DNA of 64,000 nucleotides from JAJECS01 sp965262745 (GCA_965262745.1 OZ253558.1:310001-374000); one strand, 5' to 3'. Shown: positions 34,794 through 43,699, counted from the stretch's first letter. Notes: generated by a model not told the origin, from the sequence alone. Made by a program: numbers and translations.

Positions 34794-35573
34794 GTGACTA
34801 GCCCTTTGGAGATCGACCGCCGATTTCAGCGGGCATTTCAAGACCGCCTCATTCGCTGGTACCGTACGCACCGGCGCGATTTACCCTGGCGGCGCACCCG
34901 CGACCCGTATCACGTGGCGGTGTCCGAGGTGTTGCTTCAGCAGACGCAGGCCGCGCGGGTGGCGCCGGTGTATGCCGAATTCGTGCGCCGTTTCCCGACG
35001 ATTGACGACCTTCACCGGGCGCCCGCCAAAGAGGTGAGTGCGCTGACCGATCCCCTTGGCTACCACGTGCGGGGCAGGTGGCTGAAGGCGATGGCGGCAA
35101 CCGTTGTCACCGAGTTCGGTGGTCGCATGCCGGATTCACTCGACGAACTCCGGCGGCTTCCAGGGTTGGGACCATACGCCGCGGCCGCGGTCCACACCTT
35201 CGGCAATGGCAAGCGCGCACCGCTGGTCGATACGAACATTGCTCGGGTCTACACCCGGGCCGTGGGCCTCCCAGCCGAGGGCTCCGTCTACCAGGACTCG
35301 CGCCGGCTCGCGGAGCTTGCCGCGGCGCTGACGCCGGCCCGCCGCTTCTATGACTACGGGCAGGGACTCATGGACCTGGGGGCCACGGTGTGTACGGCTC
35401 GGTCGCCGGCGTGCCCCAAGTGCCCGCTGCGCGGGCTGTGCCGTGACGTGCAGGGCGGGCCTGCGGCGGCCGCGTGGCGCGTGGCCGGCGTGCGCATGGC
35501 CGCCGAGCGCACCGCAGGCTACCGCATTGGGTCGCGGGCAACGCCGCGCCGGGCAGCCTCGCCGAACTGCTAA
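34794..35573 (+). CDS. mutY: MutY-like A/G-specific adenine glycosylase lacking the C-terminal domain
   Basis: This protein of 259 residues has a MutY catalytic core: Glu45 in AVSEVLLQQTQ, the helix-hairpin-helix LPGLGPYAAAA with Asp146 in VDTNIARV, and an iron-sulfur loop with Cys200, 207, 210 and 216 (Cx6Cx2Cx5C). Tyr replaces the Lys of bifunctional EndoIII, as in MutY. The usual NUDIX-like domain that recognises 8-oxoguanine is absent; only about 40 basic residues follow. GTG 34794 is chosen; GTG 34758 would add 12 residues. The enzyme removes adenine from A:oxoG or may have another mismatch target. Confidence 0.83.
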   Translation: MTSPLEIDRRFQRAFQDRLIRWYRTHRRDLPWRRTRDPYHVAVSEVLLQQTQAARVAPVYAEFVRRFPTIDDLHRAPAKEVSALTDPLGYHVRGRWLKAMAATVVTEFGGRMPDSLDELRRLPGLGPYAAAAVHTFGNGKRAPLVDTNIARVYTRAVGLPAEGSVYQDSRRLAELAAALTPARRFYDYGQGLMDLGATVCTARSPACPKCPLRGLCRDVQGGPAAAAWRVAGVRMAAERTAGYRIGSRATPRRAASPNC

Positions 35574-36733
35574 CCCCTGAGACCTCCCGCGCCCCGCTGC
35601 CGGGCGTGCAGGGCATTGAAGGCCGCCCGCTCGACGTCCGCGATGTCTGGGCTGTCAAGGAGGCCGGTCGCCGGACTTCCTTGAAACACCCATACGGCGT
35701 GAGGCGCGTAGGGGCCGTATACCCACGGCTCGGTTGTCGTGAAGACCGTCACTGACGGGGTGCCCACACACGCGGCGAGCTGCGCGGCCGTCGAGTCGTT
35801 GCCAATGAAGAGGTCGCTGCGGGCAATGAGCGCCGCGAGCTGTCCAAAACCCGTCTGTCCGCTGAGATCGATCGCCGACTCGCGCATGGCTGAGTGCACG
35901 GCGGCGTTCGAGCTTGCGTCCGATGGCAGCCCTACGAGCACCACGGTCGCGCCTTCGCGTTCGACCAGCGCGTCGGCGACGCGAGCAAACCCCGCCGCTG
36001 ACCAGCGCTTTGAGACGTCCACCGCGCCTGGATTCAGGCCGCCGCCCGGCGCCATGATCACGAGCGGGCGGCCGGCAGTAGTCCCGAACTCTTGATGCAA
36101 GCGGTCGGCGGCCGCGATGTCGCCGGGCGCGGGATGGAAATGGCAGCGGACGTCGCTCGTCGCAATCCCCATGGCCGTTGCGACGCGCAGGTACGCGTCG
36201 ACCTCATGCTCGTCGTCGCCGATGGGCACGCGCGTGGTGTGCGCAAACCCTCGGCCTTTGTTGTGGAGTCCAACGCGAAAGGGAATGCCCGCGAGATACG
36301 GCAACAGGGCCATCAGTGGTGACCGGTCCAAGACCACGGCGACGTCGAACTGCCCGCGTCTGAGTGCCTGGGCGAAGCTGAGATACGCCTGAGCGTCGTA
36401 CCGGCGCGGCGTGCCCAGCTGTCCCATGTCCAGCGTGGCGTCGATGTGCGGATTGTTCGCAAGCGCCGTGCTGGCATAGGAGCCGACGGCATAGACGATC
36501 CGCGCGTCGGGGTGAGCCCGACGCAGGGCGTCCAGGAATGGCGTCGTCCGCAGGACATCGCCCAGGGCGAGCGGCTTGATCACGACCGCGGAGAACGGCG
36601 AGGGCGGCAGCTTGCGACGGCCGGGAGTTGCGGGGCGGATAGCAAGGCCGGCGGCGCGGCAGAGCGCGGTGACCGTATGGGCCCGCAAACCATGGCGGCG
36701 GCGCCAGTCTTTTCTGGGCTCCCATTGCCTCAT
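35570..36733 (-). CDS. Glycosyltransferase family 9 (heptosyltransferase-like)
   Basis: This 387-residue GT-B protein of the ADP-heptose:LPS heptosyltransferase family has AVVIKPLALGDVLRTTPFLDALRRAHPDARI. It also has a donor-site APGGGLNPGAVDVSKRWSAAGFARVADAL and the late RSDLFIGNDSTAAQLAACVGTPSVTVF. It could elongate a surface glycan. The stop overlaps that of the MutY gene by four bases. The donor sugar is not necessarily heptose. Confidence 0.87.
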   Translation of the reverse strand: MRQWEPRKDWRRRHGLRAHTVTALCRAAGLAIRPATPGRRKLPPSPFSAVVIKPLALGDVLRTTPFLDALRRAHPDARIVYAVGSYASTALANNPHIDATLDMGQLGTPRRYDAQAYLSFAQALRRGQFDVAVVLDRSPLMALLPYLAGIPFRVGLHNKGRGFAHTTRVPIGDDEHEVDAYLRVATAMGIATSDVRCHFHPAPGDIAAADRLHQEFGTTAGRPLVIMAPGGGLNPGAVDVSKRWSAAGFARVADALVEREGATVVLVGLPSDASSNAAVHSAMRESAIDLSGQTGFGQLAALIARSDLFIGNDSTAAQLAACVGTPSVTVFTTTEPWVYGPYAPHAVWVFQGSPATGLLDSPDIADVERAAFNALHARQRGAGGLRG

Positions 36734-36818
36734 GGCAGCACGCTCGAAACGGGCTCGTGCGGCCCACTTGCAGCCATGAGCCTAGCACCGTCCGGGCGTG
36801 ATACTGGCGGCGCACTCG

Positions 36819-36824
36819 TACAAT
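36819..36824 (+). promoter_or_regulatory. Possible -10 box for the FmdB gene
   Basis: TACAAT at this position would place transcription start near 36831, about 41 bases before the GTG at 36872. This supports the short FmdB start. The -35 region is weak. Confidence 0.35.
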
Positions 36825-36871
36825 TGATGCAGTCCCCGCGCTGGCTGTTCCAGCGCGGCCTGAACACCCCT

Positions 36872-37279
36872 GTGCCTGTTTTTGACTATCGCTGCCACGA
36901 CTGTCGGCGGCGCTCGACCAAGCTCTTCAAGACCTTTGCGGTGGTGCAAACGCCCCCATGTCCGCACTGCGGCTCCGACTGCCTGGAGCGCTTGCTCTCG
37001 CGCGTCACGATCGTCCGCGGCGGCGGCGCTTCCGATGATGCCGCGGGCGATGACGACTTCGGGGGCATGGCGGCCGCCATGGACGGCCTCGAGTCCGGCG
37101 ACCCGCGCAGCCTGGCCCGCATGGCGCGTCAGATGAGCGAGGAGATGGGCGAAGACCTGCCCGGCGAGTACGAGCCCATGCTGCGCCGCATGGAGGCGGG
37201 GGAGATGCCCGAGGACGACGAATTCGAGGACGCGGGCGCCGACCTCGATGACAGTGGCGGCGCGCTTGACGACGAATAA
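36872..37279 (+). CDS. FmdB-type zinc-ribbon protein
   Basis: This 135-residue protein starts with an FmdB zinc ribbon (PVFDYRCHDCRRRSTKLFKTFAVVQTPPCPHCGSDCLERLLS), with two CxxC pairs. An acidic, Met-rich tail follows (FGGMAAAMDGLESGDPRSLARMARQMSEEMGED). GTG 36872 matches the family start MP(V/I)(Y/F)xYRC. FmdB-type ribbons are thought to act as regulators or small metal-binding proteins. The gene overlaps the HAD phosphatase gene by 32 bases if the latter starts at 37248. Confidence 0.83.
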   Translation: MPVFDYRCHDCRRRSTKLFKTFAVVQTPPCPHCGSDCLERLLSRVTIVRGGGASDDAAGDDDFGGMAAAMDGLESGDPRSLARMARQMSEEMGEDLPGEYEPMLRRMEAGEMPEDDEFEDAGADLDDSGGALDDE

Positions 37280-38108
37280 CCGCCAACCCCGACTCCTCGC
37301 GCTCGATGTCGACGGCACGCTGACCCGCCCCGGCCGGGGCCCGGACAAGGACATTCTCCGGCAGCTGGGCGGCCTGGACGCGCTGGGCGTCACCGTCGTG
37401 GTCGCGACGGGCCGCGGGATGTACGCCGCCGGTGAGATCACGCGCGAGCTGCCCGCCGCTGCGTACGTCGTCCTCAACAACGGCGGCATCGTGCGGCGCG
37501 TCTGCGATGGACACGTGCTGCGAGCCAGGCACATGACCCACGCTGCCGCCACTGCGGTGCTCCAGGTATATCGAGACCGCGGCATGGCCGCCATCTGGGT
37601 CGAGTCCCCGTTTGCCGGCGGACGCTACCTCTGCGACGGCGCGTGGTGGAACCATGCTCCGACGCGGAGCTACTTGTCGACGAAGCTGCCGATCATTCGC
37701 CCCATGCCGCGGACGACGATCGCCGCGCCGGCCGTTGAAGTGTTCGCGTTCGGCGACCCTGAGGCTGTGGCCGGCGCCGAGCACCGCATCAATGACGAGC
37801 TCGGCGATGCCGTCTCGACGGTGTCCTGGTGGAGCGAGCGCCTCGGGGCGGGCGGTCTGGAAGCCCTCCCCGCCGGCGGGACGAAAGGCGAAGCCGTGGC
37901 CTGGCTGGCCGGTGAGCTTGGCATTGACGCCGCCGAGGTCGTGGCCGTCGGCGATGACCGCAACGATATCGAGATGCTGCAGTGGGCCGGTCGCGGCATC
38001 GCCATGTCGCACGCTCCGTCGGAGGTTAAGGCCGCCGCGGATGAAGTCTCAGCCGTCGAGGGACCGCCCGCCATTGGGGCACTCATGCGAGAGGTGTGGG
38101 GCGTGTAG
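37248..38108 (+). CDS. HAD-superfamily phosphatase (Cof-like)
   Basis: This 286-residue type C2 HAD phosphatase has motif I LALDVDGTLT, motif II VVATGRG, the motif III lysine in PAGGTKGEAVAWL, and motif IV VGDDRNDIEMLQ. The cap domain lies between motifs II and III. It dephosphorylates sugar phosphates or related small molecules. The first 14 residues overlap the FmdB gene, so the true start could be a little further downstream. Confidence 0.87.
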   Translation: MTVAARLTTNNRQPRLLALDVDGTLTRPGRGPDKDILRQLGGLDALGVTVVVATGRGMYAAGEITRELPAAAYVVLNNGGIVRRVCDGHVLRARHMTHAAATAVLQVYRDRGMAAIWVESPFAGGRYLCDGAWWNHAPTRSYLSTKLPIIRPMPRTTIAAPAVEVFAFGDPEAVAGAEHRINDELGDAVSTVSWWSERLGAGGLEALPAGGTKGEAVAWLAGELGIDAAEVVAVGDDRNDIEMLQWAGRGIAMSHAPSEVKAAADEVSAVEGPPAIGALMREVWGV

Positions 38109-38161
38109 GCGTCGAGGGGCCGACCGAATGGCGGCTACTCAGTGCTAGGCTTTTCTCGACC

Positions 38162-38237
38162 GCCGATGTAGCTCAGCTGGCAGAGCGGGGCTTTCGTAAA
38201 GCTCAGGTCGTGGGTTCGAATCCCACCGTCGGCTCCA
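38162..38237 (+). tRNA. tRNA-Thr (anticodon CGU)
   Basis: A complete cloverleaf is visible. The acceptor GCCGATG pairs with CGTCGGC (one G-U), the D stem is GCTC/GAGC, and the anticodon loop TTCGTAA has CGT at 38195-38197. The T arm is GTGGG TTCGAAT CCCAC. CCA is encoded at 38235-38237. The anticodon CGU reads the Thr codon ACG. Confidence 0.95.
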
Positions 38238-38394
38238 ACGCTTGGACCTGCTCAGCGCATACGTCGCGCCGCATCTCCCGTGCCCTGCCTTTGTCTGCCG
38301 GACTCGGTCTCCTGCTCAGGGTCGGCATCGCCACTGAATCCTCGGAATTCAGCCGCGGCTGATTCTCTGGGGGATTTGCCGCAATGATGAGCTT

Positions 38395-41205
38395 TCATGG
38401 GGCCAAGGATGCGAGCATCCCAACTTCACCCTCGGTGATCCCATCGACGACCCAGGGATAGCTGAGAACCCGTCGCGCGAGCTCCACGTCGTGCAGGGTG
38501 ATGCGGTGCAGATGATGGACGGCGCGGGCTTCGACATCGGTGATGTTGTCCCTGAACCAGCCAAGGCCAAGGATCCGGCCGCCCAGAGCCACGTCCTCAA
38601 CGACCACACCTCGTAGCTCGCCGAGTGCCGACAGTTCGTGGCCATTGATTCCGTCCGTGAACCACGGGAAACTCACGAGCTGTAATGCCAACGCAGGATC
38701 TAAATATATAACCCGATTTGGATCGGAGAAAGAAGATTGATTTGGATTGAAGATAGAGGTTATTCGCCCCAGTGCCTGCCGTTCTAGATGATCCCAGCCG
38801 TCGGCTGTCCAAGCTAGCCCCAGCACGGCCTTTGCGAAACCGAGGTCTATCGCTGCCAACGTTGGCAGGTAGTCAAGTGCCGCGGATTCTTCCACGGAAG
38901 AGATACCGTCTGCAATCCACGGAACTGACATCACGTGCGTGAAATAGTCTTTGCCATATAAGGCAACGTTTTCGAGGAGTCCGAGTGCCTCCACATCCGA
39001 CCGGCTCAGTCCGTCCGAAATCCAGGGAAGCGTGACGAGTATCTCAGCGATGCCTTGCTCTTCCACAGGTCTCCAATGCTCCTTCTGAATAACTGCTCTA
39101 AAGTACAGGAGAGCGCCGCCCTCCTCAGACGTCAGAATGTCTTGCATCCACGGGTAGTGCATTACGATGCTGCTTGCATCGCGATTTCGCTCTACCATCA
39201 GCCATAGGTCGCTAAGTGCCGTTTCCTCCCAATGTTTGATGTCGTCGACTATCCAACTAAAGCTCGCTGCCAGTTCGCCCAGCTCGGTGTCCGTCGCCGC
39301 GATGCGACGAATATAGTTGATCGCCGCCGATTCCTTGTGATTCACACCGTCAACAATCCAATCGAAATTCGCAACTCTAATCATTAGATCGTTGTCAATC
39401 CACCAGAGACTGACAAGGGCTCTCAGAGCATCGGCATGATGAGCATCGGGTGGGTTCGAAGCCCAAGGCAGGATATCCATGAGGACTGGGGCGACTGCCT
39501 CGTGTATCGAAACTGCCACAGGTTCGGGTGGGGATGAGGATGAGGTGAAAGGCCCGCCGTGCCAGCGGCGATAGAGCGCGCGAAGCGCGTCTCTTGATTC
39601 TTCTGGAGGATTCTTCAGAAGGATTTTGTAGAGCTCTTCGTCCGTCGCGGGGAAACCAAAACCAGAATGATAGACTTTACCTAGAGATTTGCCCATCGCG
39701 GTATCGCCGACGATAGCCAGAACATCCAATAGGAATAGATTGCCGAAGTCATAGGGGCTGCATGAACCAATGTTACCGCTGCGGGTCTGATAGTCCGTTA
39801 GCTGATGCAGCGTCATCACGCCAGGCTGACTTAAGCAATTATCTTGTACCCGTTCAAATACCCGTGGTCTGAGGTCATCAATGGATTCTCGGCCAGTTCG
39901 ATCATTGACATATGCTGACATAAAGTCAGCTCCGCCTTCGACTTGCCATCGATTGCCGAAGCTGCTGTTGAAGTAATAGTGCGCAATCTCATGCTCAAGA
40001 GACTCCAGAAGACTTTCGTGCAACATAAAATAGTCGGTCAAATGCACCCCATAGGTTCCAAAGCCAATGTAATTGTAATCGCCGGTAATTGTAAAGACAA
40101 TATCGTTTGTTGGGAAGGGGATTCCAAGAAAATCTTCGGAGATTCGCACAAATCGGTCGATCCGGTCCAGCAATCTTTCTTCCGGATTGAACGGTGTCTC
40201 TTTGATGATCCATATGTTGATCGTGCGGGCGTCGTTCAATGAAATCGTACGGGCGCCGATGTAATACTCTTCGATGGGGCGTTTGTACGATGTGTAGTCG
40301 CTGAAGTATTGGAGTCCAACGATCCAGGCTTTTTCTCTGTCAGTGATGTGGTCTGGAAACCATGGTTGGCTCGAAAGATTGGCAAAGCCCGACTGACTTC
40401 CGCTGGCTATCGACTGCATGGCAGCGGCGAAGTAGATATCGAGGTGAGATTCCCGGATTGGTGCGGCGGGTGCTTTAGCGATATCTGGAATGATGACATT
40501 GGTCAATCGCTTGATCTTGTCGGGGACGTTTTGAAGGACGACTGAACCAATAGTCGTCCCCGGAGCGGGCACGTTCCAGATCGCGAAGACGGTGCGCTGG
40601 GCGCGGAGGACTTGAAGGCCCTGCGGATTCCCGTTCACCTCGCGCTCTTCGTACGCTATTGGCAGGCCATAGAGGTTGAGCCAATTCGGCTCTGCGAGGA
40701 ACGCGGCCTTGATCTTGGGATTGGCATCGAGGAGCGCCAGATGATTCCGGATGATGGTGCCGAAGTTCGTGACGTCGCGGTCTGCGTCCAAAACCTGGTG
40801 GGGCGGCACGTTGGCGAGCTCGACGTCGGGGTACTTGTTGGCCAGGGCGTCGAGGGTGTTGTACCAGTTCACGCGCTGCTTGCCGGGGTCCCATTGGAGG
40901 ATGACTTTTTGGAACGCCTGCAGGGTGAAGGGTCCGTCGGACCAGCGCTGGCTGATCGGATAGCCGATGGCCTGCAGGTCCTGCTCGCTCACGAATTCCC
41001 ACATCGGGACGCCGTCCGCGTTGGTGACGGCGAATCCGTCGTTGGGATAGGGGGTATCGCCGCCGGTGATGGTGAAGAGGCATCCGTCGGGCAGGGCGGT
41101 GCCGTCGCAGTCGAGCGCATGGGCCGGGGCTGCTAGCGCCGCGGTGAGGGTCCCGGCGAGTGCCAGCGCAATGGCTGCAACCGCCAGTTGGCGCATGGGA
41201 CGCAT
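38395..41205 (-). CDS. Secreted HExxH metallopeptidase-like protein with 35-residue repeats
   Basis: This 936-residue exported protein has a signal peptide (MRQLAVAAIALALAGTL..., with a likely AHA-LD cleavage). A gluzincin-like peptidase region has HEIAH at residues 405-409 and a third-ligand candidate Glu423 in RWQVEGGADF, as in peptidase_MA families. From about residue 575 to the end there are at least nine repeats opening with WxxDG(I/V) and followed by E and an Ala/Leu-rich helix. Most have a period of exactly 35 residues. The middle of the gene is AT-rich (23 of 60 bases G or C at 40021-40080), unlike its neighbours. Function unknown; probably an extracellular peptidase with a helical solenoid. 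Confidence 0.8.
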   Translation of the reverse strand: MRPMRQLAVAAIALALAGTLTAALAAPAHALDCDGTALPDGCLFTITGGDTPYPNDGFAVTNADGVPMWEFVSEQDLQAIGYPISQRWSDGPFTLQAFQKVILQWDPGKQRVNWYNTLDALANKYPDVELANVPPHQVLDADRDVTNFGTIIRNHLALLDANPKIKAAFLAEPNWLNLYGLPIAYEEREVNGNPQGLQVLRAQRTVFAIWNVPAPGTTIGSVVLQNVPDKIKRLTNVIIPDIAKAPAAPIRESHLDIYFAAAMQSIASGSQSGFANLSSQPWFPDHITDREKAWIVGLQYFSDYTSYKRPIEEYYIGARTISLNDARTINIWIIKETPFNPEERLLDRIDRFVRISEDFLGIPFPTNDIVFTITGDYNYIGFGTYGVHLTDYFMLHESLLESLEHEIAHYYFNSSFGNRWQVEGGADFMSAYVNDRTGRESIDDLRPRVFERVQDNCLSQPGVMTLHQLTDYQTRSGNIGSCSPYDFGNLFLLDVLAIVGDTAMGKSLGKVYHSGFGFPATDEELYKILLKNPPEESRDALRALYRRWHGGPFTSSSSPPEPVAVSIHEAVAPVLMDILPWASNPPDAHHADALRALVSLWWIDNDLMIRVANFDWIVDGVNHKESAAINYIRRIAATDTELGELAASFSWIVDDIKHWEETALSDLWLMVERNRDASSIVMHYPWMQDILTSEEGGALLYFRAVIQKEHWRPVEEQGIAEILVTLPWISDGLSRSDVEALGLLENVALYGKDYFTHVMSVPWIADGISSVEESAALDYLPTLAAIDLGFAKAVLGLAWTADGWDHLERQALGRITSIFNPNQSSFSDPNRVIYLDPALALQLVSFPWFTDGINGHELSALGELRGVVVEDVALGGRILGLGWFRDNITDVEARAVHHLHRITLHDVELARRVLSYPWVVDGITEGEVGMLASLAP

Positions 41206-41312
41206 AGTTGCGCAAATCCGCTCGAAAAGTGTCTCCGCACAGTATAGGCGCGACTTCGACACCGAAATATCCGGCGGACGCCGGGCGACCGTCAACTACC
41301 GCGTAGGACGGC

Positions 41313-41693
41313 CTACGCCGCCATCGTTCGTACGGCGTACCGCGAAATGTTGGCGTCCGCGGTCACCAGGGTGAGCCCCTCGACCTGTGCCTGCGCGACC
41401 AACATCCGGTCGAACGGATCTCCGTGATGCTTCGGCAAGCTGCCCGCTTGCTCGGCATGAACGAAGGTCACCGGAAGCTCGCTGAAGCCCTCGGCCTCAA
41501 CGGTCGCGGCCAGGTGATCAGGAGCTTTGAGCTTCCCCAGCGCGCGCTTGATTGCGATTTCCCAAATGCTCACCGCGCTGACGTAGATGTCATGAGTCGG
41601 ATCGGCTATGGCCTGGTGTGCAGTTCGCTTCAGCGTTGGATCATCCGTTCGCCACCACAGCAGCACCTGTGTATCCAGCAGCAGGCGCCTCAC
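41313..41693 (-). CDS. vapC: PIN-domain ribonuclease toxin (VapC)
   Basis: This 126-residue PIN protein begins LLLDTQVLLWWRTDD and has a central YVSAVSIWEIAIKRALGKL. It closes with HHGDPFDRMLVAQAQVEGLTLVTADANISRY. This is the subgroup with DTxVLLW and DPFDRLLxAQA motifs that is usually paired with Phd/YefM antitoxins, as here. Its start overlaps the antitoxin stop by four bases. The acidic residues of the RNase site are intact. Confidence 0.9.
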   Translation of the reverse strand: MRRLLLDTQVLLWWRTDDPTLKRTAHQAIADPTHDIYVSAVSIWEIAIKRALGKLKAPDHLAATVEAEGFSELPVTFVHAEQAGSLPKHHGDPFDRMLVAQAQVEGLTLVTADANISRYAVRTMAA

Positions 41694-41923
41694 GAATCAC
41701 CCTCGAATGCTTTGATCACTTCCTCCGGCGTCTCGTCAAAGTCCGGCGCGATCCAGATTTGGCCTTTCAGATCGCCCGGTGTGCGCGGCCGCTTCTCGCG
41801 CCGGTAGGGCACCAGCCGCAGATAAGGCTTGCCGGCCTTGGCGATGACGACCTCTTCGCCATCCCAGGCCCGCTCACCGAGTCGGGAAAGCTGCGATTTG
41901 GCTTCGTGCATGTTGACCTGCAT
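41690..41923 (-). CDS. Phd/YefM-family antitoxin
   Basis: This 77-residue antitoxin has the Phd/YefM N-terminal domain (MQVNMHEAKSQLSRLGERAWDGEEVVIAKAGKPYLRLVPY), which binds DNA. The C-terminal tail (DFDETPEEVIKAFEGDS) wraps the PIN toxin. It is coupled to the toxin gene by a four-base overlap and probably represses the pair from the palindromes upstream. Confidence 0.88.
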   Translation of the reverse strand: MQVNMHEAKSQLSRLGERAWDGEEVVIAKAGKPYLRLVPYRREKRPRTPGDLKGQIWIAPDFDETPEEVIKAFEGDS

Positions 41924-41937
41924 GGCGGCCCCGCGTG

Positions 41938-41962
41938 CTTAGCTAAGCTAGACTAAGCTTAG
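41938..41962. promoter_or_regulatory. Twin palindromes upstream of the Phd/PIN pair
   Basis: CTTAGCTAAG (41938-41947) and CTAAGCTTAG (41953-41962) are two 10-bp palindromes made of the same TAAGCT words, 15 bases apart. They lie just ahead of the antitoxin start and are the likely operator and promoter region of the operon. The short AT-rich stretch contrasts with its surroundings. Confidence 0.6.
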
Positions 41963-42010
41963 TTGTTGGCTGGGTCGGTTCGCAACCGCCACAGCGGCTG
42001 CCAATCCATT

Positions 42011-42087
42011 CGCCCTGAGCTTGTCGAAGGGGCGTGGTTCGACAGGCTCACCACGAACGGGATTGCGACAGGCTCAGCACAAACGGG
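42011..42087. repeat. Dispersed TGAGCTTGTCGAA-type repeat cluster
   Basis: TGAGCTTGTCGAA (42016-42028) faces TTCGACAGGCTCA (42038-42050), forming a hairpin with one mismatch. A further TGCGACAGGCTCA copy is at 42064-42076. The latter two run on into near-identical CACGAACGGG/CACAAACGGG tails. A fourth copy is at 46354. This kind of short intergenic repeat is widely scattered in bacterial genomes. Confidence 0.75.
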
Positions 42088-42103
42088 CCTCTTGACTCTC
42101 GGC

Positions 42104-43699
42104 CTAGTCGCCGGACCTCACGGGACCGAGACGAAAGACCCGGCGCGCGTTGCCGTGCAGCACCGCGGCGTAGTCGGCGGGATCGAGGCCGGCGCTGTCC
42201 ACCAGCCCCACCATTAGCGATGGCGACAGCAGGTCCATATCCGTGCCGAACATCACGCGCTGCGGTCCCAGACGGTCGACGGCCGCGCGAACCGGGTTGT
42301 CTTGCGGCCACGAGCTGGCGTACTCGACATAAAGATTCGGCAGCGGCTCGGCAAGGTCGAGCATCCGCTCCCAGTCGAGACCGCCGCCGTGGTAGGCCAC
42401 GACGATCAAGTCGGGATAGCGCGCGGCCATCTCGACGATGCCGTCCACCTGCTGGGTTTCAGTCGGCGGATCGAATCCGCCAAGCGCCATCACGTGATTG
42501 ACCACCGGCTTGCCGCGGGCGGCCACCTCACGAAACAGCGTGGCCATCCGCGGGTCGCCGATGGCCACGCGGGAAAGCTGCGTGTGCAGCTTGGCGCCCA
42601 CGACGTGGGGCTCGGGATACCACCGGTCCATCTCCTCGCAGGACCCGGACACGTCATGCGGGCTGATGGTCACGAGCGGGCGGATGGTGCCTCGCCCGCG
42701 GCTGCCCTCCACGAGTTCCCGATTGCCGCGGCGGAAGTCGTTGGTGATGGCCAGCGCGGACGACGCAAACGTCTGCTCCACGTTGTACTTGGCCATGAGC
42801 CGCTCGAGCGTGGTGATGCCGTGGTTGTCCCGGCTGGTAGCCCCGGCGTAGGGCCAGGCGCCGTTGTGCGCGTGGATGTCGATGATCGGCACGGACCCCG
42901 GACCCCGCACCGGCGCGCCGAAGGGATCGGGTGACAGATTGGGCGTGGCGCGGTCGTCCACGCCGACTCCCTCGATCAGCCGCAGCGCGTTGCCGGCCAG
43001 GATCAGCCGCCGGTCCGGCTCGGGCAGGTTGGCGTGCAGTACCAAGTTGAGCGCCGATTGCGCGTTGAACGGCGGCCCCGACGTGCCGAACAGCACCCGG
43101 TCGGCTCCCACCTCGGACGCGATGAGCTCCAGCGTGTCGGGGCGGCACAGCCGGTGGCTTTCCAGGTGGACCCTCGGATCGTCCCGCATGACGGTCAGCG
43201 CCTCGCCAAGCGTGGCGTAGCTCACGTTGGCGAAGACGATCGTCAGGTCCAGGTCGCCCAACGCGTGCATGTACTCGGTCAACTCGCCAATGGGATTGCC
43301 CAAGTCGGCCATGAGGACGAGGCCCGCGTCGGCGATCCGTCGCGCCGCGGCCTGGAACGTGGCCTCGCTCGGGGGCCAGGCGCCTTGCGCGACGCGAAAC
43401 GCTCGAAACAGCCGCACGCCGGCGTCAATCGACTCTTCGACCTGGTCCAGCGCACGGCTTCCGGAGCGCGGATCGACCACCGCGGCCGCCGTCAGCTCGC
43501 CATGCAGCGACGCCGCGGCACGGGCGTCGGCATTTCCAAGGCCAGCCTCGTGATAGACGCCGGTCAACGCCGCGACGTAGGTGCGGGTAATCCCCACGGC
43601 CTCCGCTCGCTCCGCGACCTCCGCCGCGGTCCACGACGCCCGCGCGAAGGGAACCGCGCCAAAGTGGCCCGAAACGTCGATGATCTGGTCGGTGGTCAT
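42104..43699 (-). CDS. Fused tandem amidohydrolase-2-type protein
   Basis: This 531-residue protein has two metal-dependent hydrolase TIM-barrel domains of the amidohydrolase_2 family, each about 250 residues. The second half is complete: IIDIHAHNGAWPY, HTQLSRVAIG, NHVMALGGFDP, VVAYHGGGLDWERM and the FGTDMDLLS aspartate. The first half has the same layout but an altered opening (IIDVSGHFGAVPF instead of HxH) and FGTSGPP instead of FGTD. It has therefore probably lost metal binding. Family members decarboxylate or hydrolyse aromatic and lactone substrates. It is in a minus-strand group with the DarA-like genes and two dehydrogenases. Confidence 0.85.
   Translation of the reverse strand: MTTDQIIDVSGHFGAVPFARASWTAAEVAERAEAVGITRTYVAALTGVYHEAGLGNADARAAASLHGELTAAAVVDPRSGSRALDQVEESIDAGVRLFRAFRVAQGAWPPSEATFQAAARRIADAGLVLMADLGNPIGELTEYMHALGDLDLTIVFANVSYATLGEALTVMRDDPRVHLESHRLCRPDTLELIASEVGADRVLFGTSGPPFNAQSALNLVLHANLPEPDRRLILAGNALRLIEGVGVDDRATPNLSPDPFGAPVRGPGSVPIIDIHAHNGAWPYAGATSRDNHGITTLERLMAKYNVEQTFASSALAITNDFRRGNRELVEGSRGRGTIRPLVTISPHDVSGSCEEMDRWYPEPHVVGAKLHTQLSRVAIGDPRMATLFREVAARGKPVVNHVMALGGFDPPTETQQVDGIVEMAARYPDLIVVAYHGGGLDWERMLDLAEPLPNLYVEYASSWPQDNPVRAAVDRLGPQRVMFGTDMDLLSPSLMVGLVDSAGLDPADYAAVLHGNARRVFRLGPVRSGD

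Noticed and set aside
38349..38362. TCAGCCGCGGCTGA palindrome after the tRNA gene
   Set aside because: A perfect 14-bp palindrome leaves no hairpin loop and there is no U tract; it may be chance in GC-rich DNA.
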